A DNA stretch of 64,000 nucleotides from UBA10349 sp003485905. GTDB taxonomy: Bacteria; Pseudomonadota; Gammaproteobacteria; Arenicellales; Arenicellaceae. Location of the stretch: NCBI GenBank assembly GCA_943787185.1, contig CALSLL010000002.1, positions 1 through 64,000 of the forward strand, written 5' to 3'. This document shows, piece after piece, positions 1 through 8,024 of this stretch (position 1 is its first letter; every line of letters begins with the position of its first letter). The notes under the pieces were generated by a model, which did no database searches, was not told where the DNA came from, and was given only the letters and a program-made list of their open reading frames with translations. A program made the position numbers and the translations under genes.

Positions 1-106
1 TTTGATGATGCTATAGCTGTTATAGATCGTAAGCTTCACTGATAGTGTGAGTTTAATCTCTAAAGCTGCTTAGATATGCCCAAAAACTAATCCAATCTCC
101 TTGCCG

Positions 107-133
107 AATGACTCAGAACGTGAAGCGGTCATT
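107..133. repeat. Dispersed AATGAC...AAGCGGTCATT element, copy 1
   Basis: The stretch begins AATGACTC and ends AAGCGGTCATT, so its ends are imperfect inverted repeats about 27 bases apart. The same 3' end recurs at 7537-7547 and 63402-63412, with a shorter version at 62245-62254. It is intergenic, downstream of the minus-strand TetR gene. Function unknown; it could be a hairpin terminator or part of a small dispersed repeat family. Confidence 0.45.
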
Positions 134-258
134 TTACTAGTTCATCCGATTTGTTCAAATCGACAACTATTATTTGAGTTTATTAGAATCACTTAGTCGT
201 TCGTGCTATCAAATTATTAGCACTTAACCATGGCAACGACGATGCAATGCTTCGGTTT

Positions 259-879
259 TTATACTTTCAGGGTCAAAAAGTCTTCTACGGTCCTTTTTGC
301 CAACGACTTTGCGCTCTTTTTGTCCATAGGTTTTGATATTCCAAGATATCGCTCCATCATGACTTTATGCATAAGCATTGCCCAGAAGTATTCCGCGGCT
401 TTGCCGGCATCCGTACATTTAAAGTGCCCCAATTTTGCTTGCATATGCAAATAGTTTTCGAGGCGCATATGTCCGGTATTAGGGCCGTTCTCGTAAAATA
501 TTTTTCCGATGGAAGGAACTCGATTTGCTTCTCCTATGCTTAGTCGATGAATCTCTGTGCTGTGCTTTGATGTTAAAACTAAGAGTGCCTCTTCGCCGAT
601 CAACATAAGACCTTCTTTTATTGGGGTGCTTTCCTGATTAATTTTCCATAACGAGCCTAGGTGACCCTCAATCTCGTGGTCTAGCAATTCTTTAAGAATC
701 GCCTCTTTACTTTTAAAGAATCTATAAACAGTTGATTTAGACCCACCAGCGACGGCAACTATTTTGTCTATGCTCGTACCAGCAAAACCGAGGTTAAAAA
801 AAAGCTCTCTCGCGGCCTCTAAAATTTTTAATCGTTTAGCCGAACTTGCTGGGGTTAGTCCTTTATTGCTTTTTATCAT
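259..879 (-). CDS. TetR/AcrR family transcriptional regulator
   Basis: A 206-residue one-component repressor. The N-terminal helix-turn-helix sits at about residues 36-57 (TSIDKIVAVAGGSKSTVYRF), with the usual TetR 'TVYRFFKSKEAIL' end. The rest is a helical ligand-binding domain whose C-terminal half resembles the AcrR-type domain; the ligand cannot be read from sequence. It is transcribed away from the TonB receptor at 1074. The 195-base gap between them contains a perfect 20-base palindrome, the likely operator, so it probably represses both itself and the receptor cluster. Length and start (ATG at 879) are normal for the family. Confidence 0.9.
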   Translation of the reverse strand: MIKSNKGLTPASSAKRLKILEAARELFFNLGFAGTSIDKIVAVAGGSKSTVYRFFKSKEAILKELLDHEIEGHLGSLWKINQESTPIKEGLMLIGEEALLVLTSKHSTEIHRLSIGEANRVPSIGKIFYENGPNTGHMRLENYLHMQAKLGHFKCTDAGKAAEYFWAMLMHKVMMERYLGISKPMDKKSAKSLAKRTVEDFLTLKV

Positions 880-973
880 TCTCTAAATTTACTGGCTCAA
901 GCGTTGAAGTTTTGTGAAGAATGCCATTATAGAAGTAAAACTACAAAAACTATTCAGCGCACTATTGTATTGT

Positions 974-993
974 ACTGTACCGTATGGTACAGT
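974..993. promoter_or_regulatory. Putative TetR operator palindrome
   Basis: A perfect inverted repeat with 8-base arms (ACTGTACC / GGTACAGT) around a GTAT centre. It lies in the divergent promoter region between the TetR gene and the TonB receptor, about 80 bases upstream of the receptor start. Position, symmetry and length match a TetR-family operator. Binding is inferred. Confidence 0.65.
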
Positions 994-1073
994 CGATCTA
1001 AGTCAACGCACACGTGTGCGCAGATTGTCGTCCCAATGATGTGTTTTGAACGCAAATTAACGAGGAGAACAAA

Positions 1074-3491
1074 ATGGTAATCCGCTCCATGCTTTTATTA
1101 CTTAAGCGACTATTGGCCATCACAGCTAGTGGTGCATTTTTCATATTTATAAATCCAGCGATGGCTCAAATAGAGGAAATCCTGGTCACGGCGCAAAAGC
1201 GCTCGGAATCGTTGCAAGATGTCCCGATTGCTATCACTGCATTCACTGGAGAAACCATGAAAACACTGGGGGTAACCGATGCCAGTGATTTGGTAAAACT
1301 AACGCCTGGACTAAGCTCAAAATCGCAAAGTGGTTCCAATTTAAGTTACTTTTTGAGAGGTGTAGGGACCAATGACATCCATTTAACGGCTGCACCCTCA
1401 GTTGGCCAATACTTCGATGAGGTCACCTTAACAAGTGGTTTTCAGGCTAGGACATCGCTATTCGATATGGAGCGGGTCGAAGTACTTAAAGGACCGCAAA
1501 ATACACTATTCGGTCTGAATACAACTGGAGGTGCGGTGACTTATTACAGTAAAAAACCGGAGATAGGTGCCGGTACTCACGGAATAATTGATGGGAGAGT
1601 TGGTAATTTATCATCCACTTACTTTGAAGGTGCGGTTGGTTTTGACCTCGGCGAAAACGCCGCTGCACGGCTATCCGGCGCTTCGAATAAATCCGATGGG
1701 GCTTTTAATTCGGTATTTGATGGCCGCGATTTTGGCGATCAAGATACGCAGTCGCTTCGTGCGCAGCTTTTATGGGCTCCTTCAGACAGCACAGATTTCC
1801 TACTACAGATTAATTATGCGAAGAGTGAAAATAACGGCACTGTATATAAAACACTTGGTAGCAGAGCTCCTAACGGTTCTGGAGCGGTTTGTGCTGAGTT
1901 TAACCCCTTAGCCGTTGCAGACTTTGAAAGCAATACAAGCTGCATAAGTGTACCCCCACCTGCAGCAGGCGATGCAGGGCCAATGCAGAGAGGTACCGAC
2001 CCATCCTTCAGTAGCTGGGAGCAGGTAGGAATGGATGTGGGTTCAGAGAATCTTAAAACAAAAGGCTTTTCTCTCAAGATTAATCATGAGTTTGAGTGGG
2101 CATCTTTTACGTCCATTACTGCACTGGATAACCTTGCGTTTAAGAATACAAACGACCTTGATGGTTCTCGATTAGGTCAAATGATTAATTTACAACAGGA
2201 TGATCGTAATACCTTCCAGCAAGAATTTCGTTTGGTCTCGAATAGTGATGATAAGTTACGCTGGATTGCCGGGGTATATTATTTGGATCAAGATTCTGAA
2301 TCTTATACCGGATTACGTAGTAATTTAATTGGCGGATGGGCAATTTTGCCTAACGTACAGCTTGACCACACCAGAGAAAATCTCGGTGTCTATGGCCAGA
2401 TTGAATACGATTTAATTGACGATCTTACGTTAACTACGGGCCTCAGATGGTCAGATGAAACCATCAATGGTAACTATATGCCATCAAGGCCGAGAGTTGT
2501 GGGTATCTCTAATACCACGCTATTGCACGCAGATGAGGTCAACAGCTTAGTTTCAGCACAAAACCCAGGAACACCAGCTTTTGATGCTAATGGATTAGAA
2601 ATTGCCCGCCAAGTATCTCAAGAATTAAGTAATGAAGACTTAGGATTTACCGTTAAGCTAGACTATAAATTTGGAGATACCTCTCTTGCGTATTTAAGCT
2701 TTTCACGCGGATTTAAGGGTAGCGCGCTGGATATCCGAGCTGCGTATGCGCTGGTTCCGGTTAGCAATGTTATCAGAGGGTTGGAGGAATCACGTCTAGA
2801 ACCAGAGTCACTTGACGCTTGGGAGCTTGGCTACAAAACCTCATTTTTAGACAATCGCGTACAGCTAGATACATCAGTATTTAGATATGAATACCAGAAT
2901 CTTCAACAGTTTATTACCCTAAGGGGAGTTCCAACACTAGAAAACGCACCCGAATCTAAGATTAACGGGTTTGATGCCAATATCAAATTTGCCAACGATT
3001 CTGGTTTCTATGCACAGGCTGGCGTGGCGTACCTAGATTCAGAAGTTTCTGAGGCGGGTGGAAGTAGTTTTATTCAAGGCGCACCTTTAGCGGGCGCACC
3101 CGAGTGGTCTTTCAGCGCTCTCGCATCGCAAGAATTTGTCGTTGGTAACGGTGTCCTGACTTTGATGGGAAACATTAGCTATACCGATCAGCAAGCATCA
3201 GAAACCTTAACCGCTGGCACGCAACCTGTTGTAGGCGCATTCACTGTTGATAGTTTCACATTGGTTGATGCAAACGCTACCTACCGTTTTGGAAGTGAAG
3301 AGCAATTTAGAGTTGGAATCTATGGTCACAACCTCACTGATGAGCATTACTGCAACGGTACCCGCGCTAGTGACAACGCTAACTTGGTATCACCGGGAAA
3401 TAGAGGCCGCCATCACGCTAACGTGACTTGCATGGTCAACAATACATCAACACGAACGTATGGAGTTAGTTTTGGTATGGATTTCAACTAA
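1074..3491 (+). CDS. TonB-dependent outer-membrane receptor
   Basis: 805 residues, normal for the family. A signal peptide ends near 'NPAMAQ' (about residue 31). It is followed by a TonB-box/plug start 'EEILVTAQKRSESLQDVPIA' typical of marine and sphingomonad-type receptors. The plug runs to about residue 160, with the 'RVEVLKGPQNTLFGLNTTGG' plug motif at about 132-151. A 22-strand beta-barrel follows and ends in an aromatic residue (GMDFN). A strong Shine-Dalgarno (GAGGAGA) precedes the ATG. It imports a bulky substrate using TonB energy; the substrate is unknown. The downstream MBL protein, cytochrome c and sulfatase suggest an organic or sulfated compound rather than a siderophore, and no Fur box was seen. 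Confidence 0.93.
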   Translation: MVIRSMLLLLKRLLAITASGAFFIFINPAMAQIEEILVTAQKRSESLQDVPIAITAFTGETMKTLGVTDASDLVKLTPGLSSKSQSGSNLSYFLRGVGTNDIHLTAAPSVGQYFDEVTLTSGFQARTSLFDMERVEVLKGPQNTLFGLNTTGGAVTYYSKKPEIGAGTHGIIDGRVGNLSSTYFEGAVGFDLGENAAARLSGASNKSDGAFNSVFDGRDFGDQDTQSLRAQLLWAPSDSTDFLLQINYAKSENNGTVYKTLGSRAPNGSGAVCAEFNPLAVADFESNTSCISVPPPAAGDAGPMQRGTDPSFSSWEQVGMDVGSENLKTKGFSLKINHEFEWASFTSITALDNLAFKNTNDLDGSRLGQMINLQQDDRNTFQQEFRLVSNSDDKLRWIAGVYYLDQDSESYTGLRSNLIGGWAILPNVQLDHTRENLGVYGQIEYDLIDDLTLTTGLRWSDETINGNYMPSRPRVVGISNTTLLHADEVNSLVSAQNPGTPAFDANGLEIARQVSQELSNEDLGFTVKLDYKFGDTSLAYLSFSRGFKGSALDIRAAYALVPVSNVIRGLEESRLEPESLDAWELGYKTSFLDNRVQLDTSVFRYEYQNLQQFITLRGVPTLENAPESKINGFDANIKFANDSGFYAQAGVAYLDSEVSEAGGSSFIQGAPLAGAPEWSFSALASQEFVVGNGVLTLMGNISYTDQQASETLTAGTQPVVGAFTVDSFTLVDANATYRFGSEEQFRVGIYGHNLTDEHYCNGTRASDNANLVSPGNRGRHHANVTCMVNNTSTRTYGVSFGMDFN

Positions 3492-3511
3492 AGAGAAACC
3501 CGGCATCTAAG

Positions 3512-3542
3512 AAAAGTGAGGCCATCACGGGCCTCACTTTTT
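3512..3542 (+). terminator. Rho-independent terminator after the TonB receptor
   Basis: A 12-base perfect stem (AAAAGTGAGGCC / GGCCTCACTTTT) with a 6-base loop and a run of T at 3538-3542. It starts 20 bases after the receptor stop codon. It separates the receptor from the MBL gene, so the MBL gene may depend on read-through or on a promoter in the 50 bases that follow. Confidence 0.85.
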
Positions 3543-3589
3543 AAACAACTACCACGATCTTAATAAGTACTGTGAAGGAGTAAATTTCA

Positions 3590-4630
3590 ATGGAAAAGCT
3601 ATTTGTAAGTTTCATGTGCGTTTTATTCGCAACTTTATCTGCCGGCGTCCATGCGAAGCGTTGGGATCCCGCAATTTTGGATCTTGAGCGTATAGAACTA
3701 GCACCTAATGTATATGCAGTGGTTGATACGCTAAGTGCAGAATGGTTGGAAGAAAATGCCTCTGCGGCCACATCAGGCGGTTTTATCGTTGGCGAAAAAG
3801 GAGTTTTGGTAGTTGAAAGCTTTGTGAATGCGCGCTTGGCAGCACAAATGATAGCGCTGATTAATGAGGTCACTAGAAAACCCATTCTGTACGTGGTGAA
3901 CACAAGCTACCACGGTGACCATATGTACGGTAATTATCTATTTCCAAACGCGACCATAATTCAACACGAAGAAAGTAGAAAATACGCGGAGGAACATTGG
4001 GAAGATGATCTTAATTTCATGCTTAATATGTTTGGGCACCCGGATGGGCACGACGGAATGCAAGAGAACAGTCCGCGTACTGGAGACATTCTTATAACTG
4101 ATGATACAGATTATATCCGTGTTGATTTAGGTGATAGGAATGTTGAAATCCGACAATTTGGATTTGGTCAAACTAAAGGGGACCTGCAGGTATGGTTACC
4201 CGATGAGAAGGTGTTTTGGACCGGTAACTCGCTTATTGGACCTGCACCATTGGTTCCATGGTTAACCGAAGGTGGTCACGCATTAAGTTTGGCAACTTTA
4301 AAGCGGTATAGGGATTTTCTACCTGAAGGTACAACCATAGTATCTGGCCATTCAGTGCCGTTTAAAATAGGCGATGAAAACGATGGCCTAGATTTTCACA
4401 TAGCTTATCTTTCCGCGCTGGATGAATCAGTACGCACATCGGTCGAGAACGGATTAGGGCTAATGGATACGGTAGACGCTGCTGAAATGCCAGAGTTTAG
4501 TGCCTATGACCTGTTTAACTGGAATCATAAACAGATGAATGTTCCGTGCGCTTACAAGCACTATATGGCAATGGCCGGCAAAGAATTGACTGAAGAGGAA
4601 CAAGCAGTGACTCAGCATTGTCACAATTAG
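3590..4630 (+). CDS. Exported metallo-beta-lactamase-fold protein with altered zinc site
   Basis: 346 residues with a signal peptide ending near 'GVHA' (residue 22). The fold is that of MBL hydrolases: 'GGFIVGEKGVLVVES' strand, 'NTSYHGDHMYGN' loop, 'GQTKGDLQVWLP' and 'SGHSVP'. The usual HxHxDH motif reads S106-x-H108-x-D110-H111, the GHTxGD histidine is Q194, and the usual bridging Asp of 'TGD' is N213. H254 is kept. Three of about six metal ligands are therefore replaced, suggesting an altered metal site or lost hydrolase activity. Its neighbours, a TonB receptor and a cytochrome c, suggest a periplasmic step in one catabolic pathway. Substrate unknown. Confidence 0.85.
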   Translation: MEKLFVSFMCVLFATLSAGVHAKRWDPAILDLERIELAPNVYAVVDTLSAEWLEENASAATSGGFIVGEKGVLVVESFVNARLAAQMIALINEVTRKPILYVVNTSYHGDHMYGNYLFPNATIIQHEESRKYAEEHWEDDLNFMLNMFGHPDGHDGMQENSPRTGDILITDDTDYIRVDLGDRNVEIRQFGFGQTKGDLQVWLPDEKVFWTGNSLIGPAPLVPWLTEGGHALSLATLKRYRDFLPEGTTIVSGHSVPFKIGDENDGLDFHIAYLSALDESVRTSVENGLGLMDTVDAAEMPEFSAYDLFNWNHKQMNVPCAYKHYMAMAGKELTEEEQAVTQHCHN

Positions 4631-4678
4631 TGCTATGTCACATGCAAGCAAATTTTTTCAATTATTAGAGGATTTATC

Positions 4679-5104
4679 ATGAGCATTCGTAAAATAATCG
4701 CCTTGAGTGTTGGTCTATTCTGCCTGATTTCGGCTGGCGTCACATTGGCACAGAATGGTGGTGACTCGGCACACGGTGAAGAATTGTTTAAAACGTACTG
4801 CACTGCCTGCCACAATACTATGAAGGGCGCCACGCCTGACATGTACGGAGTCGTGCTACCTCTCCATGGGATTGTTGGAACCGAAGCGGCACAAACCAAA
4901 GGCTTTTTCTATTCGAAAGCCATGCGCGAATCTGAGATTGTATGGACTGAAGAGAATCTCGATAAATATTTGGAAGACCCGAAAAAAATGATCCCGGAGA
5001 TACGCATGGAGTTTGTAGGCTTAGAAAACCAGCAAGATAGGCTGGACATAATCGCTTATATCTTGAGTACACAGAATGATGATGTTGAAGAAGAGACGAA
5101 TTGA
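4679..5104 (+). CDS. Periplasmic class I cytochrome c
   Basis: 141 residues. A signal peptide ends near 'VTLAQ' (residue 25). Heme is attached at C41-T-A-C44-H45. The C-terminal 'PKKMIPEIRMEFVG' closely parallels the Met-ligand loop of mitochondrial-type cytochrome c, with M110 as the likely sixth ligand. An acidic tail ends the protein. It is a single-heme soluble electron carrier. It lies 48 bases after the MBL gene and 52 bases before a small membrane protein, so these are probably co-transcribed and may move electrons from a periplasmic oxidation. Confidence 0.9.
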   Translation: MSIRKIIALSVGLFCLISAGVTLAQNGGDSAHGEELFKTYCTACHNTMKGATPDMYGVVLPLHGIVGTEAAQTKGFFYSKAMRESEIVWTEENLDKYLEDPKKMIPEIRMEFVGLENQQDRLDIIAYILSTQNDDVEEETN

Positions 5105-5156
5105 CTAGCAGTGCGTTTTTTAATAATGAATTATTGAATGTTTAGGAGGAAAAAGT

Positions 5157-5540
5157 ATGAGTAATATATATGCCAAGCTTGGTGCAGTTATCTATGTTAT
5201 CTGGGGTGTTTTACACATAGTCGCGGCCAGGGCGGTTTACATGTTGGGACAATCCCTGGATCCTGGAATGATACAAGGGCGAATATTTCAAGACGCTTGG
5301 AACCTCTTATTCTTTGCTATCTTTGGAATTGTCGTTGGAATATGTTTTAACTGGAAAAATAGCCGATTAGGCTATTGGCTCAATCTCATCGTCGTCAGCG
5401 TCGGGGACATCGGCTACATTATATTTCTTATGGTCCCTGGGTATGTTGCCTTTATGCCAGGTGCTCTAGGACCAATTACATGGTTATTGGCGGCTCTACT
5501 CTCAACGATTGGAATACTAAGCGCTAATCAAAGTAAATAA
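5157..5540 (+). CDS. Small four-helix membrane protein, unknown function
   Basis: 127 residues with about four transmembrane helices (roughly residues 7-29, 45-66, 73-93 and 100-121) and a short loop with basic residues (NWKNSRLGYW). A good Shine-Dalgarno (TAGGAGGAAA) precedes the ATG. I do not recognise a named family. Size and topology recall small DoxX-like or DUF4345-like membrane proteins, but no signature residues decide this. It sits between a cytochrome c and a sulfatase gene and is probably part of the same cluster. Confidence 0.75.
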   Translation: MSNIYAKLGAVIYVIWGVLHIVAARAVYMLGQSLDPGMIQGRIFQDAWNLLFFAIFGIVVGICFNWKNSRLGYWLNLIVVSVGDIGYIIFLMVPGYVAFMPGALGPITWLLAALLSTIGILSANQSK

Positions 5541-5541
5541 G

Positions 5542-5587
5542 TCACGATACAAAAGGCAATGGTTTGTCTACATTGTCCTTATCGTGA
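5542..5587. repeat. Long imperfect hairpin between small membrane protein and sulfatase
   Basis: Outer arms TCACGATA / TATCGTGA and inner arms AAGGCAATG / CATTGTCCTT (one bulge) form a stem of about 17 pairs around a loop of about 9 bases. There is no T-run, so it is more likely an mRNA processing or stability element, or an attenuator, than a simple terminator. It overlaps the earliest possible start of the sulfatase frame (5584), which supports the later ATG at 5620. Confidence 0.55.
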
Positions 5588-5619
5588 GGATGCCTGGAAT
5601 TCTACCTGAGACGAATACG

Positions 5620-7368
5620 ATGAATAAAGGCTCGATAAATAGAACAACCCTATTTAGCGTCATTATTATGGCTGCCCTGACGGCGCTTAGTGCCTGCAAC
5701 AATCAATCGGAAGAAAAATCTAAATCCATTAATAACGACAGTCGACCGAACGTGCTTTTTATCGTAGCCGACGATTTAGGATTCACTGATCTAAGCAGTT
5801 ATGGAAGTGAAATTTTAACACCAAATATTGATGCTCTAGCCCACCAAGGTCTGCAATTCAGTCGATTTTATTCGGCTTCAATGTGTGCGCCAACACGCGC
5901 TATGTTGCTGACTGGAATGGATAATCATGTCACTGGTTTAGGTAATATGGCTGAACTTATGTCAGAGAATCAGCGTGGTAAACCTGGTTATGAGGGGTAT
6001 CTCAAAAAAGAACTGGTGACCTTACCTGAGATTCTGTTAAATAGTGGCTACCATACTTATATGGTTGGTAAGTGGCACTTGGGTTATGAACATGACCAAA
6101 GCCCCAGAGCGCGAGGGTTTGAACGATCTCTAGCACTACTAAATGGCGGAGCCAGCCACTATGAAGATATGGGCGGAACTGATATTCATCGACCAAAATC
6201 AGCATACCGGGAAGATGGGGAACTAATTAGCGCCCTACCTCAGGGTTTTTATTCCAGCAAAGCTTACACCGACAAGTTAATCGAATACCTTGAAATTAAT
6301 CGAGCAGACAGCACACCGTTTTTTGCCTATGCCGCGTACACTTCACCGCACTGGCCGCTGCACGCTCCTGATGATATACGTGACAAGTACGTCGGAACAT
6401 ACGATGAAGGTTATGATGTGGTGCGCGCCAAGCGATACCAGTCGGCAAAAAACGTAGGTTTGCTTCCTGAAAAAGGAACAATCCCAGCCCGCCCCAAATT
6501 TATACCATCTTGGAATTCTTTGTCCGAAGAGGAAAAACGGATCGCTGCACGTGAAATGGAAGTTTATGCCGCCATGGTTGCAGATCTCGACCGTAATATT
6601 GGTAGACTGATTACTTATCTTAAGCATAATGATCTATACAAAAATACATTAATTGTTTTTATGTCTGATAACGGCTCAGATGGATTCTCACTTACGTCTG
6701 CACCAGATGCGATTAAACAGTTCGCTGCACTTCATGACAATTCGTTGGATAACATTGGTAGACCCAACTCGTTTAGCTTTATAGGCCCAAAATGGGCACA
6801 CGTTGGTGAAGCCCCTTTTCGTTTGTATAAAATGATTCCGACCGAAGGAGGTATTCGGGTGCCCGCGATCATCGTTTTGCCATCTGACCGTACCGGCAAA
6901 AAACAGAAAGTAAATATTAACAAAAGCGTAGTTAGCGTAATGGATTTATTACCAACAGTATTAGACCTAGTGGGCCTCGAATACTCTGGTGAAGCGCGAT
7001 CGGCCTCCAACAACAATAGATCGACTATCAAGGCACCACAGGGTCGCTCACTACTACCCGTTCTGTCGGGTCAGAAAAACGCTGTTAGAAACGGGAACGA
7101 CGTACTTGGTTCAGAGTTAATAGGTAGACGCGCAATCATTAAGGGCGACTGGAAAATAGTAGATTTACCAGAGCCACTAGGGTCTGGTCAGTGGGAGCTG
7201 TTTAATCTCGAAAATGATCCGGGTGAGCAAGTAGATCTTGCTGGAATGAACCCTGAGAAACTAGAAGAGATGACCGAAGAATGGAGGCTTTATGCGATAA
7301 GGAATGGCGTGGTTTTGCCACCACCTGGCCCACCCCAGGTTAACCCAATGCACACGCCAACTCGATAA
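5620..7368 (+). CDS. Cys-type sulfatase (arylsulfatase family), lipoprotein
   Basis: 582 residues from the ATG at 5620. The frame is open from 5584, but that start lies inside a hairpin and would mask the signal sequence. From 5620 the protein starts with a lipoprotein signal, lipobox LSAC with C26. Sulfatase motifs follow: metal-binding D51-D52 in 'FIVADDLGFTDLS', and the formylglycine motif C89-A-P-T-R with trailing 'LLTG'. Further on are 'GKWHLG', 'PHWPLHAP' and a C-terminal 'GDWKIV'. The Cys must be oxidised to formylglycine by a maturase, and no active FGE is seen in this window. It likely removes sulfate from an imported or periplasmic substrate. Confidence 0.93.
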   Translation: MNKGSINRTTLFSVIIMAALTALSACNNQSEEKSKSINNDSRPNVLFIVADDLGFTDLSSYGSEILTPNIDALAHQGLQFSRFYSASMCAPTRAMLLTGMDNHVTGLGNMAELMSENQRGKPGYEGYLKKELVTLPEILLNSGYHTYMVGKWHLGYEHDQSPRARGFERSLALLNGGASHYEDMGGTDIHRPKSAYREDGELISALPQGFYSSKAYTDKLIEYLEINRADSTPFFAYAAYTSPHWPLHAPDDIRDKYVGTYDEGYDVVRAKRYQSAKNVGLLPEKGTIPARPKFIPSWNSLSEEEKRIAAREMEVYAAMVADLDRNIGRLITYLKHNDLYKNTLIVFMSDNGSDGFSLTSAPDAIKQFAALHDNSLDNIGRPNSFSFIGPKWAHVGEAPFRLYKMIPTEGGIRVPAIIVLPSDRTGKKQKVNINKSVVSVMDLLPTVLDLVGLEYSGEARSASNNNRSTIKAPQGRSLLPVLSGQKNAVRNGNDVLGSELIGRRAIIKGDWKIVDLPEPLGSGQWELFNLENDPGEQVDLAGMNPEKLEEMTEEWRLYAIRNGVVLPPPGPPQVNPMHTPTR

Positions 7369-7521
7369 AACCATCGGTGCTCTCCAACGCAATTGGTGTG
7401 AGCTTGACGCGCGCGACCGATTAAAGACTTCATGGGGAAAGAAAACCCCGACTGCTCGATTACCGGCTTCTACCGCAAGTTACCCAACACTATGACTGGT
7501 ATTAATCTAATGAATTAGACC

Positions 7522-7547
7522 AATGACCGCAGTATAAAGCGGTCATT
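7522..7547. repeat. Dispersed AATGACCGC...AAGCGGTCATT element, copy 2
   Basis: A perfect 9-base inverted repeat (AATGACCGC / GCGGTCATT) with an 8-base loop, between the sulfatase stop and a small minus-strand ORF. Strong enough to form a hairpin but without a T-run on either strand. It shares the AAGCGGTCATT end with copies at 107-133 and 63383-63412. Confidence 0.55.
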
Positions 7548-7559
7548 ACAATAATTAAT

Positions 7560-7844
7560 TCAGTTTATTCCAAAAATAGCGCCATTAGAATCTAGGATAC
7601 CCATCGAGTCATTGCACATATCCTGATGACTAAAACCATCAAATTGTTTAGTTACATATTTTTCGAGAGACAGTTTACCCGTTTCATAATATTCCTGGAG
7701 TTTGAAAGTATGAATTCCATTTTTATTCGTTGATTTGTTAATAAATTTAACTGCTTTATTCAGTTTTTTTTCTAGAGATTTTATTTCAGGTAATGGATAA
7801 GTCGCATTTTCGAATATAGTTATATGATAATGAGCGCAAGACAT
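7560..7844 (-). CDS. Hypothetical 94-residue protein
   Basis: An intact small frame starting ATG at 7844 with composition unlike its neighbours: very AT-rich and rich in Lys and Asn. I recognise no domain. The N-terminal 'MSCAHYHITIFENA' and a central Lys-rich helix are the only visible features. It sits between a dispersed repeat and a probable gene remnant, so it may be recently acquired DNA or a chance frame. Confidence 0.4.
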   Translation of the reverse strand: MSCAHYHITIFENATYPLPEIKSLEKKLNKAVKFINKSTNKNGIHTFKLQEYYETGKLSLEKYVTKQFDGFSHQDMCNDSMGILDSNGAIFGIN

Positions 7845-7879
7845 TTTGGATGTGTATTCACGAATCGCTAGACCTTTAA

Positions 7880-8014
7880 GATATTCAGAATGATTTAAAT
7901 ATCGTTTTCGTCACTGCACCTGCTCCGGGACTCGGTCCCGTCAACTTTTCCGTTTCAGCAATAGGACCCAAAGATCTCTATGCAGAACCCGCTACTCGTT
8001 TTGCAATCGATTAG
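7880..8014 (+). pseudogene. Possible 3' remnant of a coding gene
   Basis: After an in-frame TAA at 7877-7879, a 44-codon open frame runs to TAG at 8012-8014. It reads like the C-terminal end of a real protein ('TAPAPGLGPVNFSVSAIGPK', then 'DLYAEPATRFAID'). There is no start codon or upstream coding sequence in frame. Codon content looks gene-like and more GC-rich than the adjacent AT-rich ORF. Best read as the tail of a deleted gene; the parent family was not recognised. Confidence 0.35.
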
Positions 8015-8024
8015 AAAGTTTTGA

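Noticed and set aside
1..258. Gene upstream of the TetR stop
   Set aside because: The only frame crossing this region (230-454, plus) lies antisense to the TetR gene; nothing gene-like is seen before it.
5584..5619. GTG at 5584 as sulfatase start
   Set aside because: It is inside a stable hairpin and puts 12 residues before a well-formed lipoprotein signal.
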